A DNA stretch of 64,000 nt from assembly GCF_000372725.1 (NCBI RefSeq), contig NW_005196756.1:227807-291806 (forward strand), read 5' to 3'. Position 1 is the stretch's first letter. Every line of letters starts with the position of its first letter. Of this stretch, positions 1-10,300 are shown piece after piece. A program made the position numbers and the translations under genes. Origin of the DNA: Emiliania huxleyi CCMP1516. Its lineage: Eukaryota; Haptophyta; Isochrysidales; Noelaerhabdaceae. The notes below the pieces were generated by a model that made no database searches, was not told where the DNA came from, and saw nothing but the letters and a program-made list of their open reading frames with translations.

Positions 1-99
1 AGAAGCCGGAGGAAGGTCGCTAGTCGAGAGAGATCGCCAGTGAATAGGGAGTCCACCGTGCTGCGAGCCTGTCGCTGTCCCTTGTCAGGAGCAGGAGAA

Positions 100-330
100 C
101 TAGGAGAGCGCAACCAGTAGGAGGCCCGCGCCTGCCCCCGTGCCGCCGGGTGCAACCTGTCCTATACGAGAGAGGAATCCCTGGGACCCTGTCGTGTGGG
201 TGAACCCTGCCCAGCCCCCCTCCGTGTCGCGATGCGCTCCCCGCTCCCGTTCCCCTGTGTCCCTGATCGTCCTTCCAAGATCCTGCTCGTGCAGGTGGGG
301 ACCCTGTCCCTCTCCCACCCCTCGTTTGGC
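100..330 (-). repeat. Dispersed non-coding repeat, copy 1
   Basis: Read on the minus strand, this stretch matches parts of the repeat-rich region at 51785-53050: shared blocks include the CAGGGACACAGGGGAACGGG stretch, the GACACGGAGGGGGGCTGGGC stretch and the CTCTCGTATAGGACA block. It lies just downstream of the ABC transporter stop. No coding potential is convincing. A short TTTATT run follows at about 338-358. The family type (SINE-like, MITE-like or other) cannot be told from these copies. Confidence 0.6.
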
Positions 331-387
331 GTGCCCGTTTTATTTATTTATTTATTTCAAGCTACGTTATTACACACACCGGCACCG

Positions 388-2972
388 TCACCCTCGGCCG
401 GGGATCCCCTCTCCCCTCGACGCCAGCAGCGCGGCAAAGCTGCCGCCCACCCTCGCCGCGAGTTCTGCTGGCGGCCCCTCCTCGGCGACGGCGCCCGCGT
501 CCATGAGCAGCACGCGGTCCGAGTCGAGGATCGTCTCGAGGCGATGGGCGATGACGAGCATCGTCGCGCGCCGCTCGCGAAGCACGCCTTGAACGACGCC
601 GTCTGTCTCTGCGTCGATGGACGAGGTCGCCTCGTCGCAGACGAGCACCTTGGCGCCGCGCAGAATCGCGCGCGCCAGACAGATGAGCTGGCGCTGCCCG
701 GCGCTCCAGTTGTCGCCGCCCTCGCCGACCGCCTCCTTGAGCTTCTCGGCCGCGTCGTCCGCCTCGGCGCACAGCCTCACCCGCCGCAGGGCGCGCGTGA
801 GCGCCTCGTCGGTGCACGCCCTCGCCGGGTCGAGGTTGTAGCGGAGGTCGCCCGAAAACATGACGGCGTCCTGCATCACGACGGCGATACCCGCGCGCAG
901 TCTGGCCAGCGGCACGCTGCGCACGTCGACGCCGTCCACCGAGATGGCGCCGTTCTCTACCTCGACGAGCCGCAGCAGCGCAGACACGAGCGAGCTCTTG
1001 CCCGAGCCCGACCGGCCGACGACGCCGAGCCGCTCGCCAGCCTCGACGGAGAAGGACACGCCGCGCAGCGCCGGCGGCAGCTCCGGTCGGTAGCGCAGCG
1101 TCACGTCAACAAAGGCGAGTCGCCCTGCGTCGGGCCACGCGTCGCAGAGCGGTGCAGGCTCGACGTTATGCACACGCGCGGACCGCCTGTTTGTGCGGCG
1201 GCGCAACGACACGGCCGCGCCGCCGCCGCCGCCACCCGTGATCCGCATCCGGCACGGCTCCTCCTGCGGCGTCTCCTCGCAGTACTGTAGGTTCCGCTCG
1301 ACGGAGACGAGGTCGATCTCAAGGCGCAGCACGACCTGCAGCGCGCCTTGCAGCGCGTAGGCGATGCCGAGGCCGTAAGAGAGCGCGAGCCCGATGAGCC
1401 CGCCGCTCGACGACGACGAGCCGCCGCCGCCGCCGCCGCCGCCGCCTTCGCCAGGGCTGTCGAACATGCCGACGCCACCGCTTCCGCTCTCCCCGGGCCC
1501 GTCGCCACCGCCCTCCGTGGCGCGAGCGGCGACGGCGAAGGCTACAACGAGAGCGACCATGCACGAGCCGAGCAGCTGCACCGACAGGTCGAGCCATCGC
1601 TGCACGGCGCCGCGGCTGAAGCGCGCTCGCTCAGCACGCAGCAGCGCCGAGCGGTATCGCCGCTCGTGCAGCGACGTGAGTCGCGCGGCACGGATGAGCG
1701 GCGCGCCATGCAGCGCCTCGGTGAAGAGCTGGAAGAGGGGCGAGTTGCGCACTGCGACGAGCCGCTCGAGCTCGCGGCCGGCGGGGCGATAGGCTCGTCC
1801 AATTTGCACAAAGAGCAAGAGGAGCGGCAGCGCGGCGAGCGCAAACGTGCGCGTGACGAGCACGAGCACGCCGAGCATCGACAGGAGCTCGAGGAGCTGA
1901 AGCACCGAGTGGAAGAGCGTCCAGCCTACCTGCTCGTCGATGGTGTTTGTATCCCGCGTGAAGCGGTTGAGGATGCGCCCAACTGCCGTCGCGTCGAAGA
2001 AGGCCTGCCGTGCGCCGAGCACCGCATCGAGCAGCTGCGCGTGCAGCGCGCCGCTCGCGCGCCAGCTGGTGTGCGCCGCGAGGAGGAGGATCAGCATCGT
2101 CGTGCCGGCCGAGCCGAGGGAGAGCCCGAGGTACAGGTAGAGCGGCTGCAGCTCCTCCACGCGCGATCGAGGGCTGCCGGCGCCCGCCGCATCGTCCGCC
2201 TCGCCGCTCGACCACAAGCCGAGCCACAGGTCGGCACCGCGCTCGAGCGCCGCCTGCACGAGGAAGCAGAGCACGAAAGGGACCGCCGCCAGCGCGCCGC
2301 CCGAGCCCTTGATATAATGGCCCAACACGGCGCACTTGACGGCGCCCGACGCGCGCTCCTCCTCGTCCTCCTCCCTCTCATCCTCAGCGCCCGCGATGGC
2401 GGTGGCGTCCTCTTCGTCGCCCGCAAGCTCCACCTGCTTCAGCCGCACCTCCTCCACCGCCTCCACAGCGGCTGCCTCCGCCGCGGCCTCCACACTCGGC
2501 GCCCCGCTTCCCCCTTGAGCTTGGTCGACGCCGTCGGCCGCGCTGTCGGGCGCGGCGGTGCCCGCGACGAGCTCCTCCAGGTCGAGCCCCTGCTCCGCCA
2601 GTTGCCGAACCGTCCCAGTGAGGCCGATGCGGCCGTGCTGCATGACGAGCACGCGATCGAAGCCCGACACGAAGGTGAGGGCGTGCGTCACGCAGACCAC
2701 GGTTCGGCCGCGCAGCCAGCCGCGGAGCACATGCCGGTATAGGTGGTGGGCGATGGCGCGGTCGACGGCGGAGAGAGGGTCGTCGAGCAGCAAGATCGGC
2801 GCCGGCGAGTAGCACGCGCGCGCGAGCGCCACGCGCTGCCGCTGCCCGCCCGATAGCATCACCCCCTTCTCGCCCACCCTTGTCAAGTCGCCGCTGCCCA
2901 GCTGCGCCAGGTCGGTCTCCAGCGCGCACGCCTTGAGGACCGCAGCGTAGCGCGACGCGTCGAACCGCCGGC
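388..2972 (-). CDS. ABCC (MRP)-type ABC transporter, truncated at its 5' end
   Basis: This open frame encodes about 860 residues of a C-family ABC exporter. It begins inside the first nucleotide-binding domain: the family's RY..VL.AC.L..DL sequence, then LSGGQRQRVALARA (signature) and ILLLDDPLSAVD (Walker B and D-loop). A second membrane domain with several hydrophobic helices follows, then the second nucleotide-binding domain with GRSGSGKSSL (Walker A, near 1000-1030), WSAGQRQL (signature) and VLVCDEATSSID (Walker B). Full ABCC proteins are about 1300-1500 residues, so the first membrane domain and the first Walker A are absent. Homology stops at about 2970, where the unrelated tandem array begins. 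Known members export conjugates and xenobiotics across plasma or vacuolar membranes; the substrate here is unknown. The truncation may be a real breakpoint or an assembly join. Confidence 0.85.
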
Positions 2973-4269
2973 CGGCGTCAGCCTCGTGAGCGGCGAGGTG
3001 CATGTCGTCACGGCGGATGACGTGAGCCTCGCGTACCCCGGCACGTACGGCCCCCTCCACGGGTCGAGCACGAGTGGTGCTACGTCGACCCGGCCGCGTG
3101 CAACACCGAGTACAGCACGGCCGCGTACGTGGTGGGCGCCACCCTGCACTCCTCGTACCGTGCGTGCGGCTTCAGCAACGAGTTCGAGAGCTAGTTCTAC
3201 CAGCCGCCGCCGCCGTCACCGCCGCCCTCGCCGCCGCCGCCCTCGCGTCGCCGTCGCCGCCGCCCTCGCCGCCGCCGCCCTCGCGTCGCCGTCGCCGCCG
3301 CCCTCGCCGCCGCCGCGCTCGCGTCGCCGTCGCCGCCGCCCTCGCGTCGCCGTCGCCGCCGCCCTCGCCGCCGCCGCCCTCGCCGCCGCTCGGCTGCCCG
3401 TGCCTCGCCGCCTACCCGGCCGGCGTCAGCCTCGTGAGCGGCGAGGTGCATGTCGTCACGGCGGACGGCGTGAGCCTCGCGTACCCCGGCACGTACGGCC
3501 TCCACGGGTCGAGCACGAGTGGTGCTACGTCGACCCGGCCGCGTGCAACACCGAGTACAGCACGGCCGCGTACGTGGTGGGCGCCACCCTGCACTCCTCG
3601 TACCGTGCGTGCGGCTTCAGCAACGAGTTCGAGAGCTAGTTCTACCAGCCGCCGCCGCCGTCACCGCCGCCCTCGCCGCCGCCGCCCTCGCGTCGCCGTC
3701 GCCGCCGCCCTCGCCGCCGCCGCCCTCGCGTCGCCGTCGCCGCCGCCCTCGCCGCCGCCGCGCTCGCGTCGCCGTCGCCGCCGCCCTCGCGTCGCCGTCG
3801 CCGCCGCCCTCGCCGCCGCCGCCCTCGCCGCCGCTCGGCTGCCCGTGCCTCGCCGCGTACCCGGCCGGCGTCAGCCTCGTGAGCGGCGAGGTGCATGTCG
3901 TCACGGCGGACGGCGTGAGCCTCGCGTACCCCGGCACGTACGGCCTCCACGGGTCGAGCACGAGTGGTGCTACGTCGACCCGGCCGCGTGCAACACCGAG
4001 TACAGCACGGCCGCGTACGTGGTGGGCGCCACCCTGCACTCCTCGTACCGTGCGTGCGGCTTCAGCAACGAGTTCGAGAGCTAGTTCTACCAGCCGCCGC
4101 CGCCGTCACCGCCGCCCTCGCCGCCGCCGCCCTCGCGTCGCCGTCGCCGCCGCCCTCGCCGCCGCCGCCCTCGCGTCGCCGTCGCCGCCGCCCTCGCCGC
4201 CGCCGCGCTCGCGTCGCCGTCGCCGCCGCCCTCGCGTCGCCGTCGCCGCCGCCCTCGCCGCCACCGCCC

Positions 4270-4792
4270 TCGCCGCCGCCGTCGGCCCGACCGCCCTCTG
4301 CGCCGCCGCCGCTGTCACCACCGTCGCCGCCCCCACCCTCTCCGCCGCCGCCGCCGTCACCGCGCCGCCGTCGCCGCCGCCGCCCTCTCCGCCCTCTCCG
4401 CCGCCGCCGGCTCCTCCACCGCCGCCGCCGCCTTCACCGCCGCCGCCGTCACCGCCGCCGCCGTCACCGCCGCCCAGTCCGCCACCCTCGCCCTCACCGC
4501 CGTCACCGCCGCCGTCGCCGCCGCCAAGCCCGCCGCCCAGCCCGCCGCCGCCGTCTCCGCCGCCACCCTCGCCGCCGCCCTCGCCGCCGCCACCCTATCC
4601 GCCGCCCTCGCCGCCGCCACCGTCTTCGCCGCCCTCGCCGCCGCCCTCGCCGCCGCCGCCGTCTCCGCCGCCACCGTCGCCGCCGCCCTCGCTGCCGCCC
4701 TCGCCGCCTCCACCCTCGCGCCCGCCGCCCTCTCCGCCGCCACCCTCGCCGCCGCCCTCGCCGCCGCCACCCTATCCGCCGCCCTCGCCGTC
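4270..4792 (+). repeat. Expanded proline-coding (SPPPPSPPP) tract within the array
   Basis: One array unit carries a CCG/TCG-rich tract of about 520 bp that would encode SPPP repeats, far longer than the roughly 170 bp tracts of its neighbours. It joins abruptly, near 4792, to the middle of another unit. This fits unequal crossing-over or replication slippage inside the proline tract. Confidence 0.7.
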
Positions 4793-5224
4793 GACCCGGC
4801 CGCGTGCAACACCGAGTACAGCACGGCCGCGTACGTGGTGGGCGCCACCCTGCACTCCTCGTACCGTGCGTGCGGCTTCAGCAACGAGTTCGAGAGCTAG
4901 TTCTACCAGCCGCCGCCGCCGTCACCGCCGCCCTCGCCGCCGCCGCCCTCGCGTCGCCGTCGCCGCCGCCCTCGCCGCCGCCGCCCTCGCGTCGCCGTCG
5001 CCGCCGCCCTCGCCGCCGCCGCGCTCGCGTCGCCGTCGCCGCCGCCCTCGCGTCGCCGTCGCCGCCGCCCTCGCCGCCGCCGCCCTCGCCGCCGCTCGGC
5101 TGCCCGTGCCTCGCCGCGTACCCGGCCGGCGTCAGCCTCGTGAGCGGCGAGGTGCATGTCGTCACGGCGGATGACGTGAGCCTCGCGTACCCCGGCACGT
5201 ACGGCCTCCACGGGTCGAGCACGA

Positions 5225-5420
5225 GTGGTGCTACGTCGACCCGGCCGCGTGCAACACCGAGTACAGCACGGCCGCGTACGTGGTGGGCGCCACCCTGCAC
5301 TCCTCGTACCGTGCGTGCGGCTTCAGCAACAAGTTCGAGAGCTGGTTCTGCCAGCCGCAGCCGTCACCGCCGCCCTCGCCGCCGCCGCCCTCGCGTCGCC
5401 GTCGCCGCCGCCCTCGCCGC
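5225..5420 (+). pseudogene. Best-preserved copy of the Cys-rich array module
   Basis: This copy reads WCYVDPAACN, then a segment ending ACGFSNKFES, then WFCQPQPSPPPSPPPP without a stop. The other copies carry TAG at the tryptophan codon and TAC in place of the TGC cysteine. The W-C-Y-V-D-P pattern followed by a late Cys-Gly and a proline linker resembles extracellular cysteine modules of algal and protist wall proteins; that family link is from memory. The preceding half of the module is still out of frame, so this copy is probably non-functional as well. Confidence 0.5.
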
Positions 5421-6722
5421 CGCCGCCCTCGCCACCGCCACCGTCTCCGCCACCACTGTCACCGCCGCCCTCGCCGCCGCCGCCCTCGCGTCTCCGCCCT
5501 CGCGTCGCCGCCGCCCTGCCGCCGCCGCCCTCGCCGCCGCTCGACTGCCCGTGCCTCGCCGCGTACCCGGCCGGCGTCAGCCTCGTGAGCGGCGAGGTGC
5601 ATGTCGTCACGGCGGATGACGTGAGCCTCGCGTACCCCGGCACGTACGGCCCCCTCCACGGGTCGAGCACGAGTGGTGCTACGTCGACCCGGCCGCGTGC
5701 AACACCGAGTACAGCACGGCCGCGTACGTGGTGGGCGCCACCCTGCACTCCTCGTACCGTGCGTGCGGCTTCAGCAACGAGTTCGAGAGCTAGTTCTACC
5801 AGCCGCCGCCGCCGTCACCGCCGCCCTCGCCGCCGCCGCCCTCGCGTCGCCGTCGCCGCCGCCCTCGCCGCCGCCGCCCTCGCGTCGCCGTCGCCGCCGC
5901 CCTCGCCGCCGCCGCGCTCGCGTCGCCGTCGCCGCCGCCCTCGCGTCGCCGTCGCCGCCGCCCTCGCCGCCGCCGCCCTCGCCGCCGCTCGACTGCCCGT
6001 GCCTCGCCGCCTACCCGGCCGGCGTCAGCCTCGTGAGCGGCGAGGTGCATGTCGTCACGGCGGACGGCGTGAGCCTCGCGTACCCCGGCACGTACGGCCC
6101 CCTCCACGGGTCGAGCACGAGTGGTGCTACGTCGACCCGGCCGCGTGCAACACCGAGTACAGCACGGCCGCGTACGTGGTGGGCGCCACCCTGCACTCCT
6201 CGTACCGTGCGTGCGGCTTCAGCAACGAGTTCGAGAGCTAGTTCTACCAGCCGCCGCCGCCGTCACCGCCGCCCTCGCCGCCGCCGCCCTCGCGTCGCCG
6301 TCGCCCTCGCCGCCACCCTCGCCGTTGCCGCCCTCGCGTCGCCGCCGCCCTGCCGCCGCCGCCCTCGCCGCCACCGTCCTCGCCGCCACCGTCACCGCCA
6401 CCCTCGCCGCCGCCCTCGCCCCCACCACCGTCACCGCCACCCTTTCCGCCGCCCTCGCCGCCGCCACCTCCGCCGCCCTCGCCTCCACCCTCGCCGCCGC
6501 CGCCCTCGCCACCGCCACCGTCTCCGCCACCACTGTCTCTGCCGCCCTCGCCGCCGCCCTCGCCGCCTCCACCCAGGCCTCGCCCCCGCCGCCCTCTCCG
6601 CCGCCACCCTCGCCGCCGCCCTAGCCGCCGCCACCGTCTCCGCCCCCGCCCTCGCCGCCACCGCCCTCGCCGCCGCCGTCGGCCCCACCGCCCTCCGTGC
6701 CGCCGCCGCTGTCACCACTGTC

Positions 6723-6890
6723 GGCCAGGCAATGAACGACGCGTCGCCGTGCGTGCCTGACTACTGCGGCCAGGCAATGAACGACGCGTCGCCGTGCGTA
6801 CCTGACTACTGCGGCCAGGCAATGAACGACGCGTCGCCGTGCGTGCCTGACTACTACGGCCAGGCTATGAACGACGATTCGCCCGCCGCC
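6723..6890 (+). repeat. 45 bp minisatellite, about 3.7 copies
   Basis: Units start at 6723, 6768, 6813 and 6858, each 45 bp. They would encode GQAMNDASPCVPDYC in an open frame that continues from the proline array. The last unit is diverged. Whether any of this is translated is not known. A 15-residue period with two cysteines could be a real extracellular repeat. Confidence 0.85.
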
Positions 6891-7359
6891 GCTTCGTTGC
6901 TGCCACTTCCGGCCCACCGCCGCCGTTGTGCCGCCGCCTCCGCCGCGCAACGTGCCGCCGCAGCCTTCACCGCCGCCACCGAAGCATTCGCCGCCCTGTG
7001 CCGTCGACACTCCCGCCGCCGCAGCCCCCGCCCCCTTCCTGCCTCCTCCCCTCCCCCCCCCACCCCCCCCCCAGAAACACACACACCCCGCCGCCCTCGC
7101 CCTCGCCCTCGCCCTCTATTTATTCTCTGGCCCTCGTCGCCTGCAACACTCGCCCGAAATGAACCTTAGCCCGCTCCCTCGTTGCGCCGCCCTCCGCAGG
7201 CTCAACGTCCGAGCTTTGTCCCCCGTCACTTTCCTCTCATTCAGACCCCACACACGCGCATAGTTGTTCGCACATCTCTGACCATGCAGGCGCCTTGCCT
7301 CACTCCGCTCACGGCACCCATTCTGTCCGCTGTGCAGGACGCGCACCGAGAGGCGCTAC
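6891..7359. other. Low-complexity stretch between the array and the giant gene
   Basis: The DNA is CCG/CCC-rich to about 7120 with C homopolymers, then becomes mixed sequence. No gene was recognised. A plausible 3' splice acceptor (TGTGCAG) ends at 7337, just before the chosen start of the next gene, so an upstream exon is possible. Confidence 0.4.
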
Positions 7360-10300
7360 ATGGTCGACCTCATCGAGGTGGAGGACGACGAGTCGAAGTC
7401 ATGGAAGAAGAAAGAGCCCGGTCCGCTCAAGGACATCGTTGACGCCGGCGGCAAGCCCGCTGGCGGCATCCAGTCCGAGGGCGAGCCCGCATCGCTCGAG
7501 CACGTCATCCCGTCCAACGGCGAGCCCGCATCGCTCGAGGACGAGATGATCCTGCTCTGGCCCACGGGCGATGACTGGTGCGCGGCAGCCGAGCTCGCGG
7601 ATAAGCTCAACTCGCAGCTGGGCGTGGCCATCGACATGGTCTTGCTGGCGGGGTGGGTGGCGGTGGCTCGGGTGGCGACAGAGTCGTCGCAATGCATGGA
7701 CGCCACCTCTTGCATTGGCAACCGCATCCACTACATCGTGTCGACGCTCAACAGCGTGTGGGCCGGCAAGATCACCGGGATGTTCTTGGAGAACGACATC
7801 CAAGATCTGCAGGAGATGCTGTGCGTGTCCGACAACTCCAAGGCGGCGGCCCTCTTCGTCGAGCGCGTTTGGCAGGCGCTGGGTGTCCTCGCGCAAGCCT
7901 TCTCCTTGGAGAGCCCCTGCTACCAGGACGACGAGACACCGGCGTCGGCCAAGACGTTCCCGGAGGAGACGGCTTCGGCGGTGAGCGCCCTGCAGCCCCC
8001 TGCAGCGTCTCCTGCACCGCTGTACGCTCACACGATTTGCATTCGCCCTCTCGATCGAGCACGTGCACACATGGACATGGGTATTGCCGGGACACGGGAG
8101 TCCCACGTGCGGTACTCATATTGACCCTGTGGCCTCTCGCACACGCGCAGGGCATCGACGAGTGGACGACCCCCTCCCCGCTCCGCAAGATCGAGCGCAA
8201 GGGCAAGCCCAGCCTGGTCGACTGCTCCAAGAACACCACTCCGATGGACCCACCGACGGCCCCCAACGGCGTCACCAAAAGTGTCCCGGCTCTCACGCCG
8301 GCGGCGACCGGCGGCGCGCTGCTGCCGTCGAGCGAGGAGTTTCCGGTGGAGACGCCCGCCCCGGCGGCGAGCGCCTTGCATTCTGCGCCGTGCGTCTGCC
8401 GACCCACTCGCTCTCCCACCGGTAATAATCTCCCTTCCCGCGCTTGCAGGACACCACCTGCTACCCGGGCCTGCCCACGCCGATGGCGGCGGGGAAGAGC
8501 GGGCCCGCGTCGGCCCGCAGCGGCTCCGGACCGGGCTACGTGGACGGCGTCGAGGCTGCAGTCCGCCGGCTGGGCGAGAGCGTCAGCTACCAGGCTGCGC
8601 CCGCCGACGGCGAGAAGTCGCCGTCGCCGGGAGTCCCCACCTCCGGCGGCATTGCGCCCGTGGCGCCCAAGCCCCTGAGCGCGGTCGCGGGCGCGGGGCA
8701 GGCTGAGGCCGAGGCCGCCAAGGAGCGCGAGCACTGGGAGGGGCGGCTCAAGAAGGCGAAGGCCGCGCTCGATCTCATTGCCGAGCAACGGGAGAAGTGG
8801 GCGGACTTGCAGTCGCGGCGCTCGGGGAAGTGCCGGCGCAAGGCCATGCGCTGCCGCAACAACCCCAAGTTTGGCAAGGCAAAGGGCAGGCGCAAGTCTG
8901 GCAAGGCAAAGGGCCGCGGCCGCCGCCCGAACTGGCGCCGCGAGCCGCAGACCACGTCCGGCAAGGCGCCATTCGCCGCTGGCACGTGCGGCGCCGGCGC
9001 TGGCACGTGCGGCGCCGGCGCTGGCACGTGCGGCGCCGTCGCTGGCACATGCGGCGCCGGCGGTCGCGCCGCCCTCAAGGCGGCGGCCAACTGCGTGCAG
9101 GGCGGCTACACGAAGGCCGAGGGCGCCTTCCGGTGGCTGCTCCTCGTCTGCATGCCCGCCTTTGGCCACTGCGCGTCCGCCGTGCCTAGCCCGACGGCGG
9201 TGGCCTCGTCCTTCTCGTCTGCCGTCGCCTCGGCAGCCTCCGTCGCCTCGGCGGCGTCCTCTGACTTCTCATCCGGCGTCGCCTCGGCGGCGTCCTCGGC
9301 CTTCTCGCCCGCCGTCGCCTCGACGGCGTCCTCGCTCGTGAGCTGCTCGCCGCTTCTCATGCCCGCAATCGTGCTCATCCTCCTCGCCATCGCCTGCGGC
9401 GCCATCGGCACGGTGATGTGGCGCCGCAACTCAAAGGCCCGAAGACGGCCCGACCGCCCGACCGACCCGAAGACGGCCCCAACCGGCGTCACCACAAACG
9501 CGCCGGCTCTCAAGCCGGTCACCGAAGACGCGCCGGCTCTCGAGCCGGTCACCGCCGGCGGCGCGCCGCTGCCGTCGATCAAGGAGCTTCCAGCGGCGAG
9601 CGCCGCGCACTCTGCGCCGCGCGTCGGCCTCCTTCACTTGCACCCCGCTTTCATTGCGCAGGGCGACGCCGACTGGACCGTCTCGGCCAAGGAATTTCCG
9701 GGGGTGAAGCCCGCCACGGCGCCGATCGGCTCGTACGCTGCGGTGCACGCGCAGAGCCTCAACTATTGACGCACCCACCGCTTGCGCGCGCGCAGGGTAT
9801 CTCCGACCGGACAACCCCGTCGAACCCGCGCCGCAAGAAGGGGCGCAAGGGCGCATCCGCCCCGATCGTCCGCACCAAGAACACCACCCCGGTCGGCGGC
9901 AGCAACAGGTTCGGGGCCTTGCTCGGAACGGACGGCGACGAGGGCATCCTCGGTGGCACCGGCAAGGTGCCCCGCGGCTCCACGCCGTCGACCACAAATT
10001 CGGTGCTCGCCGCTTGCATATGCGGCCTCCTCTCCTCCCCCGCTCGCCGCTCACACGGCCAGGCCCGCGCCCTCCTCTTCAGGGCGCGACGGTCAACGTC
10101 GAGACGACCACGATTACCACGGCCGGGGGCTCTACCTCCGGCCGGTTCTCGTGGCCAAAGTCCTACAACTTGCTCCGCCTGTTTGGCATCCTCGCGCTCT
10201 GCCTCGGAGCCGCGTTTGCGCACTTCTCGTACTCTGCCACCTCGCTCCTCTCCTCGCAGCGGTACGAGTCCCCGACTTCCTTTCCCGCAGTCACAACGCC

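Larger units (their letters stand above)
2970..6720 (+). repeat. Tandem array of about 445-448 bp units from a Cys/Pro-rich wall-protein module
   Basis: The block starting GGCCGGCGTCAGCCTCGTGA recurs at 2970, 3418, 3863, 5124, 5569 and 6017, giving spacings of 448, 445, 1261, 445 and 448 bp. A later block (GTCGACCCGGCCGCGTGCAA) occurs seven times, with one extra partial copy near 4793. Each unit carries a CPCLAAYPAGVSL segment, a second segment with HEWCYVDPAACN, and a proline-coding (CCGCCGTCG)n tract. The two Cys-containing segments lie in different frames in every unit. All units but one carry a TAG after FES where the exception has TGG. The array therefore looks like an amplified, non-functional piece of an extracellular algal protein gene. 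The 1261 bp interval holds an expanded proline tract. Confidence 0.85.

Noticed and set aside
2986-6241. Many long open frames on both strands of the tandem array
   Set aside because: GC-rich (CCGCCGTCG)n DNA is stop-poor in all frames; the frames encode Arg/Ala/Gly-rich shadows without family motifs.
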